A DNA stretch of 64,000 nucleotides from Owenia fusiformis (lineage: Eukaryota > Annelida > Polychaeta > Sabellida > Oweniidae), in NCBI GenBank assembly GCA_903813345.2, contig CAIIXF020000002.1, positions 26,612,455-26,676,454 of the forward strand, written 5' to 3'. Below are positions 13,204-24,700 of the stretch, one piece after another. Below the pieces are notes generated by a model, which was not told the origin of the DNA, ran no database searches, and saw only the letters and a program-made list of their open reading frames with translations. Positions within the stretch are counted from its first letter, which is position 1, and every line of letters begins with the position of its first letter. The translations under genes were made by a program, and so were the position numbers.

Positions 13204-14427
13204 ATTACTGTAGGGGAGGATGGATCCGGGTGATTGATATTGATTTCTGCTATGGTGCATCATGGGCTTTCAACTAGAAGGGTATGCAACTCTATGTAAT
13301 AACATGAGACCTTCAAAATGAACAATGACATGCTTCCCTTTTATGGCAATATTTCAAAAAGTATTAGATAAATGTATATGTTTTAGTATTATTTTGAATA
13401 AAAATCAATTTTTAATATGATTTAAGGACAGGGTGCATGTTGGGAAATTTTCTGCATTCCTCAATTGAGTCACATGTTATTTTTCAAACATGAATAACTC
13501 CTTCCCCACATTGTCTACATCTTCCAAGTTTGCACAAAGAGTGCACTTCTGTGCCTAGAAAAGCCTTGTGAGAAGGTTTGTTTTGTAAAATGTATAAAAA
13601 ATGAGAAAATTCAGTGAAAAAAATTTCTGAAAATTTTCTGATTTTTTTCACTGAATTTTTTTTATACACTTTATCAAAACATTCTTCTCACAAGTCTTTT
13701 CTAGGCACATAAGTGCACTCTTTGTGCAAAACTGGAAGATATAGACAATGAAGGGAAGGAGTGATTCTTGTTTGAAAAATAACATGTGACTCAATTGAGG
13801 AATGCAGAAAATTTCCCATCATGCACCCTGACCTTAAGCATAAAATATATTCAATATCATATAAAAGTAAACAAAAGAGACCAATAAGAATAAGAGTTAT
13901 CAAGATGTTCTCTTTGAGTATTGCATTGTGGGTAATTATTCAAGAACACATTCCAATGAAAACATAATTTGTGGGAGAATGTTCACTTTCTGTATTGTCA
14001 TAATTATGATGAATTCCAAATTTTATTAAATTATCAAGATGTATGTCTTTTAATCATCAATAAAAAGTACAAAATAAGATTTTCTTGGAATGTGTACATT
14101 CTCCAATTTTGAAAACCCATGGCAATGTTTATGTATGAAATATGGGAAGTTGCCTACCCTTCTAGTTGAAAGCCCATGGGTGCATGTTGGAATTTTTTGC
14201 AATCTTGAAAAGTAGTAAACCACTGAATATTCTAGATGTTCAAACATTCTGAAAAATTATCAACTCTCAATTAATAGTCTACACTAATGCATCTTTTGTG
14301 CAAGAATGAAAGATGTAGGTGATGTGTGGAATGAGTTATGTTTATCTGAAAATACATGTACTGTAGCACATGGTCATGAAATTTCATCGAAGTGCACCCT
14401 GACCTTAATTTCCCCCACTACAGTAAT
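13204..14427. mobile_element. Foldback/palindromic DNA element, ~1.2 kb
   Basis: The outermost inverted match is 'attactgtag' at 13204 and 'ctacagtaat' ending at 14427. Further in, 'gggctttcaactagaagggt' at about 13265 pairs with its complement at about 14155, and a long imperfect palindrome spans about 13425-13833, centred near 13631 in 'aaaatttctgaaaatttt'. The ORFs here simply read the arms. No transposase is seen. The staggered pairing suggests nested or rearranged arms. Confidence 0.6.
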
Positions 14428-14519
14428 GACGTCTAACCTTACAATTACATGATAAAGAGTGCATATCACAAGAACCCGTATCAACTGAGGTTCCTGTGAA
14501 ACCAAAACCCATTGGTCTG

Positions 14520-14850
14520 CAGGGTTCTCACCAGGAAATTTTTAGAACCCGGAAAAAAATTCAACGTTCGCGCCCCACCACCCCCCCCCCCCCCCCCCCC
14601 CCCCCGTGAAACATGAAATGATATATGCATTTTTCTGAATATTGGTTATGGTTGGAATGAAATACTCTCCCAACCAAAAGTTCAAAATCTTGCCATATTT
14701 GGACCAAAATTGAACCCCCCCCCCCCGTGGATTTTAAAAAAGTGACCCCCCTTCTTGACCAGGTCACGTGGTATACCAGTATATGTAACACTGGGCCAGC
14801 AGAGGTTGCAAAATTGCATCCAAAAAGAGTATGTTTATTACTCAAAAGTA
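14520..14850. repeat. Poly-C containing dispersed repeat
   Basis: The segment starts with 'ctcaccaggaaatttttaga' and contains a C-run of more than 20 bases at about 14580 and another near 14717, with 'gtgaccccccttcttgacca'. The style matches the CAGGCCCG elements elsewhere in the window (C/G runs preceded by 'gtgaa'), but no matching terminal repeats were found. The minus-strand ORF across it is glycine-rich only because of the homopolymer. Confidence 0.35.
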
Positions 14851-15529
14851 AACAGAATCAGCTTCAGAAGATCTTAAAATAGAAAGAAAAATTGCTGTTT
14901 TTATGAGAGTATAAACATTATCACTTCTGTACCAGACCATGTGGTTCAATATTTACATCCTAACTTCTGATCATGTGATGAGTCATGTGATGAGATCAAG
15001 TTATAAATTGACCAATCATGTTGTCATAAACATTCAAATTTAAATTTCCCACTAAACACATTCCTAAATGAAGCTAATATAGTGGCTGTTTCGTTTAAGA
15101 GGTTCCTCCCCGTGATTTAATTATTTAAATCTACATGATAAAATGGAATTGCCAAATTTTATCGGAGGGAGTATGTTTATTGGATTCAATTACTACTATT
15201 TTCTCAATAGATGTCTCCCTTCATACCACATGAAGGAAACAAAAATGTCTTGATGATACGATGATTTCAATTGAAAATCACCTGTTTTTAAGACCTTATA
15301 TTGGAAAATTAGAATCTGTACGGTAAGTGAACACTTTATTATATGTTTTGAGAAGTTGTAACTCAAAAACTGAAGTTAAAGAGGATAAAAAGTGGCATTG
15401 AAAAAAAAATCCCAAAAAATTAGAGACCGGCGGCATTCATTTTTAGCATTAGACACTGGCGCTATCAGGTCTGAACATGAGAGAGAACGGCGGGGCGCCG
15501 GACTCTAAAAGCCTGGCGAGATCCCTGGT

Positions 15530-15665
15530 CTGTATCCCAGTGGTCCAAATCTCATTGGTCTGAATCATACCTGTAATGGTTCGAATCCCATTCGTCTGAA
15601 TCCAAATGGTCCAAGTACAATTTGTTTGAATCCCAATCATCTTAATCCTATTGGTTGGAATCCTG
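15530..15665 (-). repeat. Short-period repeat 'ggattcagaccaattg' (inverted copy)
   Basis: About nine degenerate units of roughly 15 bp ('tggtctgaatcc' and variants) lie here. The same unit in the opposite orientation is at 18085-18180, on the far side of the foldback at 16.3-18.0 kb. Confidence 0.55.
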
Positions 15666-16320
15666 CTTAGTAACAAATAATTTTATTATCAAGTTACATA
15701 TAAAGATGCATACAGTTGTATGCTGTAAGGGATTTCTGAACGTTAAATAGAATATCACATTGATGTGTGATTATTGAATGAAGTCAATTCCATGTTCAAC
15801 TGCTTAGCCATGTTTATGGTAACATTATGTCAAGCATTTTTTCTGGCTTTATTTCTGATTTGGGTTCAACTGAAAATCTACTCGTTTGCTTGTAAAACTG
15901 ATTCTTTAAGAACATTTAAACAATTATTATCCAATGTACTAAAGCCTCATTTTCGTGTTTGTCGTAACCCTTCACATATCTGCAAAGAGAAACCCCATTC
16001 GGAGAGATTTGGTCAACAAAATTTAATGAAGGTTTAAGATACATGTATGTTGTTTTTGTCTGTGTCAGTAATCTGCAAAAGGCTAATAAGACCACTTGAG
16101 ATACCTGTATTTAATTTCACAGTGGTAGAATTTGAATAGAATATAATTTAAAAACTTTATAACATTTAGAAATAGGTCTATGGTTTGGTTTTAACTTATT
16201 TAAAAATTGGATTGATGAGATACACTGGTGGTGACTTTCAGGCTAGCCCGTTGACATTGTAACTGTTTACCAGGAGGCTATGTTGCTGTGCACTGGGAAA
16301 GGGAACCCTTACATTAGGGT

Positions 16321-17991
16321 GGCTCAAAATAATTTTTTTTTGGAAATGTTATGCTCCCTACGTGAATCGAGTTGCAGTTTGGGGTCAATATCACCTGTGA
16401 TTTTTTTTCAAATTTTTTAGTCAACTTTTAGGGGTCCCCCAAAGCCTTTGAAGTTTGCCCATAGGCTTAACATTAGTGGGCGTCGCCCAAAATTGTACTT
16501 TGTAGAAGTTTTCTTCTAGAGTGATTTATATATGTTGTTTGAAGAAAAACAACATTGTATATGATATGATTAGATGTTTAAATCATCATATTACTCTGTT
16601 TCATCATGTGAACTTATATAAAAGGTTATACTTACAATAAAACAAAATATTAGGTACATTCGACCAGTATAATTATTTGAACAAGTACAGTTTGAGAGAT
16701 TCATGTCTCATATATGATTTGGTATTGTCATTATAATGGTTTAAACTGTAAAAGGTACATGTATATTCATTCTTGACATTTAATTGGTTCAAATCAGATT
16801 TTCTTATATGTGACACTCTGATCTGAGCGTACAAGACATACATTGTCACGATGCGCCACATCACAGGACATTTGAGATATTCCTGCAGATGATACCAGAA
16901 CTTGAGACCGTGAAGAGGTGCTGTGGTCACTTGTGTGGGCACTTAGGAAATACCATCCGTAGAGACAGACCACAAATCCCACAAGTTGTGTTATCCTCTG
17001 CAGTTGCTGTGGAGTAAGTTGGACAAATAAGTGGCTGAGCATGAACATCTTCAAGAGGTAGAGAATCTTCCCCATGAACCTGGCATAGTGGTAGGCTCCA
17101 GGTTGGTCGCAGCTCTTCGCAGTGTAAGACAGAGCAAGAGAGGAGAAGCAGGAGCTTGCTACAGCACTGCTCAACATCCCGCGGCCTGTCCAATTTGCAA
17201 CTGGCAAACCAGGACAGCCTGACTTCAACCCAGTTGCTGCTCACTTAGGCAATGTTAAACCATCACTAGCAATGTTTGTAATTGAGAGATCTTGGCTCTT
17301 ATCGTGACAATGTATGTGTTGTACGCTCAGAGCATTATGTTCAAACCCAGAATTTCTGTCAAGACCTTCATTCTGTTAATGATCCAGCTGAACGAGCAGT
17401 GAAGCTGGTACAGAAATGCTCTCAAATGACCCGTGACGCGGCGCATCGTGACAATGTATGTGTTGTACGCTCAGATCATAGAGGAAGAGTGTCACATGTA
17501 AGAAAATCTGATCTGAACCATGTTTAAAACATTAAATGTCAAGAATGAATATACCTTTTACAGTTTAAACCATTATAATGACAATACCAAATCATATATG
17601 AGACATGATTCTCTAAAACTGTATGTTCAAATGATTGTACTGGTCGAATGTACCTGATATTTTGTAAATAGGATATTATAAGTATAACCTTTTATATAAG
17701 TTCACATGATAAAACAGAGTAATATGATGATTTAAACATCTAATCATATCATATACAATGTTGTTTTTCTTCAAACAACATAAATAAATCACTCTAGAAG
17801 AAAACTTCTACAAAGTACGATTTTGGGCGACGCCCACTAATGTTAAACCTATGGGCAAACTTCAAAGTCTGTGGGGGACCCCTAAAAGTTGACTAAAAAA
17901 TTTGAAAAAAATCACAGGTGATATTTACCCCAAAATGCAACTCGATTCATGTAGGGAGCATAACATTTCCCAAAAAAAATTATTTTGAGCC
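16321..17991. mobile_element. Foldback element with ~550-bp arms and protein-coding relics in the spacer
   Basis: The left arm (about 16321-16870) and right arm (about 17430-17991) are inverted copies. Examples are 'ggctcaaaataatttttttt' against the right end, 'gtgggcgtcgcccaaaattg' near 16477 against 17820, and 'tggtattgtcattataatgg' against 17570. The ~560-bp spacer has two relics on opposite strands. On the minus strand (ORF 16794-17228) is 'PGAYHYARFMGKILYLLKMF'; on the plus strand (ORF 17282-17527) is 'VNDPAERAVKLVQKC'. I recall both as pieces of one uncharacterised protein family repeated in invertebrate genomes, where they lie on the same strand, so the spacer is probably a rearranged fragment of the autonomous parent's ORF. 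Confidence 0.7.
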
Positions 17992-18084
17992 GTTGAGCTG
18001 AAACATTATGCATTTGTCTTTCTATCATGATATTCCCTGTGTTATACACTTATTCCCGATTGTTAATTTTCGGATTGTTAGGTT

Positions 18085-18180
18085 TCAGACAAATTGGATT
18101 TGGACCAATGGGATTCAGGCAATTGGGATTCAGACTGTCGGGATAAAGACCAATGGGTTGGGATTCGGACCAATTGTGTG
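18085..18180 (+). repeat. Short-period repeat 'ggattcagaccaattg'
   Basis: About six degenerate units of 15-16 bp ('ttggatttggaccaatggga' and similar). It is the inverted counterpart of the array at 15530-15665. The two may be the outer part of the same inverted structure. Confidence 0.55.
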
Positions 18181-18751
18181 TTCTTATTCAAAAATAGAGC
18201 AAATATTTGGCCAAGTATTTCATGTAGATCAATGAACATTGTATGTCGATATATACAGCACAGTTCACCCCCCCCCCCCGTTCCACTGCCACAAATGCAT
18301 TGTTGGAATCTATCCTTTGTTGCTTAAATTTATCAGTGAATAATTTAAAAAGAAGGTCGAGGTACATGTATTACACAGGTGCAAAAATCCTTCGTTACAA
18401 AGCTTATTGTCAAACAGCCTCGCTTGTTTTAGTGTACGAGAGTCTAAATTTCCAGTTTTTGGAGTTATGCAAGGTTAAGTCCCCCTCTCTAAAATCTATT
18501 GATGTAACCAATCTGAAGTTGAAATTCTTACAATTACATTTTTACTTGTTTTTCAGAAATATGGCATGTCTCAAAATGTGAAGTAGGTATACTGGTGGTA
18601 GAGGAAATCCAGCGGAGAAGCCACCAGTATACAGTATACATAGAAACATAAATTACAGACACATTGAGCATTGATTACGATATGAATCAACAACAATAGG
18701 TCAATAACAAAACACTGACACGCCTAGAACACAGACCAACCCTGGATACTG

Positions 18752-21700
18752 GTGTACAGAAAGACTGATCCCAGGAAAGAGGGAATGAATAACATGATGA
18801 GAAAATCATGGATGGGTATAGTGTTTGTTATAATGGTAGTGGCCACAACATATTGCAATGCTGTAGTTGACAAGTTAAACAAAGTTCTAAGTTCCCCAAG
18901 GCCCCCACATGGACTGACACCTAGTAGCCCACTGATAGAGTTTGTGAGTATAATGCACATCAAGTTGTATTTTATGTTTATTTAGACTGCATCTAGTGAC
19001 TGATTGGTTCACTAAACTGTCATCCACAAAAAATTGGAGACAATAGAGAGATTTCGCACCTAGTGAAAGTACAACTTATAACTTATACTTATACTTATAG
19101 GTAAACGTACAAGGTGTTTCATAATGTGAGCTTTTCGTCAGGAAAGATCTTCTCGGACTGTAATAAATACAGGTCAAAGGGATGCCATTTGTACTTTCCT
19201 GAATTGTAGCATGTTTAGTTGATCCAACTGTGTTTGTCTAGAATAAAATAGGCTCATATATAGTACATATGTTATAGACCCATCTCTTCTCAAATTGACT
19301 TTTTGGAGATGCTCGTTATGAAACACCCTGTATACGGTCATATGTTGAGCTACTGAATGGGTCGTTTCCAGGAATTGCTAGAACCTTCTGGTTTGATTGG
19401 TGTTTCAAATTGATGGTTAAATTATTTGATTGGATACTGTTCCCACTCAGCCAATTAATTTTAAAAAATGCTCGCGGTCAATTGTTCCACACACATGTAG
19501 GCAAATCTTTATACGGAGATCCAACTGTATACGTTACCATCTACGTAAATATGCCATTTTGTAAGTTCATTGAACTTATACTGATCATGAAAACATTGAA
19601 ATAATCAACTTGTTTATGTAATGACTCACTTTAAAGAATCATGACTCCCTTTAAAGGATCGTGTTTATAATACACTACAACTACAAGGACACGGAAGCAA
19701 GCATTTAATTATAATGTGCATAATCTACACGTGCAAATGACAGTGCATTCATAGTCTCTCGTTGATGGATCTTTTCTATAACGGAATTAGTTATGTTCCA
19801 TTAAGTACAATTTAAATTTAATTTTAGTAAATATAATAGTTCGACATGACCCTTCAGGCCCGTAGCCAGGGGGGGGGTTCACATGGTTCGGGCGAACCCC
19901 CCCCCCCCCCCCCTTGGCCAAAAATTCTTTCAAAATCATGCAGTTTTTCACCATTTTGAGCACTTTATAAGTGATTTTGGCCCTTTTTGGACCAAATTTG
20001 TCAAAAGTGAACCCCCCCTGGAATTTTCCAAAAAGTGAACCCCCCTTGGCAAATCCTGGCTACGGGCCTGCCCTTTAAACTATACGTATACGTATAAGTT
20101 GTACTTTCACTTATGTGCGAAATCTCTCTAATAACAATATGTCATCACTTATAGTGTTGAAATATTGACAGTTGATGTCACATTATTTATGTTTATTTAG
20201 AATGTGTCTAATGACTAGAGATCCCCTCTGGTGTAGTGTCTCCAACTAGAATTTTCAATTTGGTAGTCAGGGAAATGACCATCAATGTATCTCGATATAG
20301 ACCATTCAGCCGAGACAATACTGCCATCTATATTATCCATCTCCATCCATCCCCCATGTACATGTACCTGTAACTAATCTATCAAGATCAAAAAATATAA
20401 AAATTGCCAGGGTAAAATTCACAAAGGTACATGTTGAGAAAAAGTTAACTAAGTTCACATGCGCAGTATTTGTATATAATGTTGACTAGAAAGAGGTTAG
20501 TACATTCTAAGAATAGTTTGAGTTGTTTATCATGCAGAATTGAAAGATACAGGAATTCCCCTTTTCATGTAAATGATTCACATTTGAAAGAAAGTAGTTT
20601 ACATTTGCCTGACTACACAGTCGTATAGTATTCAGCATGTACGTGTATGTGTATGTTTAAATGTTTATTTTCAGGAAAAACATGGGTATAAGGGATGCGG
20701 GTATGATAATTGGTAAGTTGGTTTGTTTGATTGTTTATCACCATTGGAATAATTAACAGAAACAAAATGGTTCTTAATACTAGTACAGTCATTTTTCTTT
20801 ATCAATTTGTGTAACCATGTTGTTGAACATACTGTATAGAAATAAATAATAACTTTGATCTAATTCTGTTATATTATTTAAATCATTTTCCACGACTTTT
20901 TTCCACTTTTCTAAAAAAGTGTTAGGCCAAATCTCAACTGATGCAATGTTAAAATTCTTCAAAACCTTGGTTTCATCATTCATCAGCTGAAATGTTTATG
21001 ATTACTCACAATATGTACATTAACAGGGTAATCCCATTGTATGCCACTGGAGTTTTAGATAGATTCAACCAACACTTTTTGATAAGAGCGACAAGTACAA
21101 GCTTTTACATTGAAGCCTATGGAAGTCTGGCAAAAAAAAATATATATATATGGTATCAGATTCATACAATAGTATGTTTTTGTTTCATTTCAAGTGTTTT
21201 AAATTTATTGCATATTTTTAAATAACATCAATCTAGAAAATCTGTCTTTTGAAACATTGACTTTTAACCCTTAAACTTGTGTACAATTTCAGGTGTTACA
21301 TTGATGATGAGGGGGAAGGGCACTATTGTATGACCTGCCCAGAGTTCATCATCCAAGATGGCTGTTCTGGGGAATGCTGTCGTAAAAACAGAGGCGTACA
21401 AGAGGGTAAATTTCAGTGCGCTAGTACAGATCGTGATGTAAAGCGTCCAGGTAAGATTTATATAGTTCAGGTGGTTCAGTTTGCATTCGCTGAAAGTTGT
21501 AATGGGGATGTGTCCTGCATTTAACTACAATGGCAATAGAAATTCGTAACAAAATACAAAATCGTAAACAGTTAATCCACTGTTTTACATTCTTTTATCA
21601 GATTTTTCTTTCACTGATAGCAGAACCATGTGATAGGCGATGAATGATAGCCTAATTCATTTAATATTAGAAAATGTCTAGGTGTATATACAGGATGTCC

Positions 21701-24700
21701 CTAAAAAGGCCCTGCGTTTTTTGGTCACCCTGTATGTAAGTCATTTCTACTACTCATGTCTCATTTTACACATCTTTCCAGAATGTCCAAAGATTGAGAT
21801 TCCAGACAGTAAAATAACCTGTCACCCTGACAATCGCATAATGTGGATTCAAACAGAGTGCCTCGTAGAATGCCTCAACACGCCTGTACACAAATACTAT
21901 ACATGTGCCCGAAGTGGCGCATACCTTCAGTGGGTTCCAGAGTTGTCTCAGGAGCTCTGCAGAGGTAAATGGGCTACAATCAGTATATCACTCTATTGAA
22001 TATATCACAAATCATTAGCAGCATGGGATTGTACCTCCTTTAAGATGATTTTTCAATTTTAGAAACCCCTAATTGGTCTAGTTCTTACATGTGATAGCGG
22101 ATTCAAATCTCATTACAGTCAAATATATTTTTATTTGATTTCTCAGTTATTTGGAGCACTTCACTTTCTCGATGTTTTTATGTATGATAACATGTTAGAT
22201 CGGTTACTTTCATAGGTTATAAAATATAAATGATTAGTGAGAAAATTCTACATCTGAAAAATAGGAAATACTTTAAGCATAGGAAATTACTTGAAGCAAA
22301 TTGTTACAAATCATATTTTCAGTTGAGGGAACTACTCATACTGCCATTGATACAACTACTCAAACTGCCATTGATACAACTACAATCAAAATTGCTGACA
22401 CAACAACACCTGAGTTTGAATCAAGTCAGACTCTGTATGATATAGTTAATGCTTCAGACAAAATGTATAATCTCTCACAAAGCACAGGAACTATTGGTAA
22501 ATATTAATTTGATACATGTACTGTATTCTCTCTAATGAGTGCACAGTTCCAATGAGCACACATGCAACTTTTATGTTGAATGTGGTCCTAAGAAAAATAT
22601 CAATATCTCAAAATCCTTTTGAATTTCAATTTGGAAACTGTACTGTGCACTCATTAAAGAGAATACAGTTTGATAGAAAATATTTCTAAAAATGACTAGG
22701 ACAGCATATATGGCAAGTACACATTGATGGAAGGATTTATCATAGATCACTATTAAAGGAACTAGAAGGGACATCATATTTTTTGCTTTCATCATTCCAT
22801 GGCATTCCTGTAACAGTATTCCTAAAAGTCTATGACTGGATGTCTCCCTCCAAAAATTTAATTTCAGGAAATAAAGTTATGATTGTTAGAAAAACATTTG
22901 CACAATTACATTTGCACTCTCTCAATTCCTTCTTATTGCCTTAAAACTGAGTTAAAATCATGAAACAAATGTCCATGGGACATAAAGGAAAGTAGCATAA
23001 ATTGGTTTTTCATATCCTCCTGTCTCTTAGTTAATGCTGAATTTTGATATAAATCACTTGTATTTACGACGAAGTCTAACAAAGTTTCGTATCAGTAACC
23101 ACAAATTAAAAATAGAAACGGGTAGATACAAATACCCAAAATTAAAGATTGATGAAAGAATTTGCGAGTTTTGCAATTTAATAGAAAAGAAAAACATATA
23201 ATGCTCTCATGTAAAAAATACATTATATATAGAAAGCAAATGCTCGATAACTTGAATCACACGGCAATCCAATTAAACACCTTTTCAACATGGAGGACGA
23301 TTACATTTTTTCCAATATTGTATGTCTTGTGAAAATAAAGAAATTGAAATTGTAGCAGAATTTATTCATAAATGTAATATAACATAGAAGGGTGTGATAT
23401 ATAACATAAACAATGGACGCGTATCACAACCACCATTCATGTACTCATCCATGATACATATTTATTTGTTCATTTATTTACTTATTTATTTATTATGAAG
23501 TATTAATTGTGTGTGTTGTTATATTATACTGTTTTCTGTTGTATTGATATATTGTAAAATTAGTGTTTACTTTATGTACACTTAACCCTTTATCACAATA
23601 AAGTGTAATAAAGTTCACAAATCTAAATCTAAAGCTTGTACTATCTGTCATGGATATTACTGGAAAACTAATTTTGTTTCGCTGTGAATTATTTTATTAA
23701 TACTTACATTACTACAAATGCTGTTAATCCTTGTAATTTCAACAATCCTGGACAAACATGTAGTGGACCTTTCTTACCCACTAAAATGTTTCTTTTAATT
23801 TTTAAGATGAAGCAAAGAACAAATACTTAGGACCTGTGGTTGGGGTGGTAGCCGGTGTGGTTTTCATGGGACTTATCTTTCTTTGTTTCTGTCTAATTCG
23901 AAAATGTTTGAGAGATCCCAAATGGAAACCTTTAAAGAATCGCTTCATCAGATGCAAACCTAAAGAAGAAAATCCAGGTATTTTATCATTTTAACAATGC
24001 TTGAGCAATTGAACTATTTTGAAAAGCAAAATTAGATTTAGTAAATCTACATAAAAACATAGTCAAATAGGCAATATCACCAAAATAACAAATGATCATG
24101 TTATTATAGATTATTACAGATTTGAAAAGTTCTCATATTGCCATACTGTACTTCATGTATTCCATAAACCCATTAAGGAGAATCATATCTATCTGAAAAA
24201 GGTGCTGAAGAAGTTCCCCTAAATGGTCAGGAATTCGAAGAGGTTGAGGAGAAACCTCGACATGTAGAAAACAGCAAAGCAAATGCTGTAAGCAATGACC
24301 CAAAAACTGAAGAACACAATCTAAATCTAGGAAAGACTGCATGTGAGAAAGAAGGTATTTTGAGTTTGCTGTCCATTTTTCTAATATAATTCTTACTGTC
24401 AGTTCTTATTATCCAATTTTTATGTCACCACCCAAAAGTAGTGACATATTGTTATGGTTTCTGTTTTTGTGACGATGGTTGACGATCGGCAGTTGGCGAT
24501 CAGCTGGTGGCAGTTGGCATCTGTAACAAATTCTTAAAGTCCCCATCTAAAGTTTGAAAATATTTTTTTATCATTCATTTACTATTTGTCAGGACTTAAA
24601 AAGTGATTTTAGAGAGTTTTGAACGAAAAAAAAATTTTGAAAAAAAAGTTGTGAACATTTCATTTCTCAAATATTCAAATTTCCCGCCATTTTTCAAAAA

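Noticed and set aside
14561-14845. Minus-strand ORF with a glycine run
   Set aside because: The glycines come from a homopolymer C-run in a dispersed repeat.
15774-16037. Plus-strand ORF with a hydrophobic N-terminus (87 codons)
   Set aside because: The hydrophobic stretch looks signal-like, but there is no donor site or downstream exon that fits, and the flanks are repeats.
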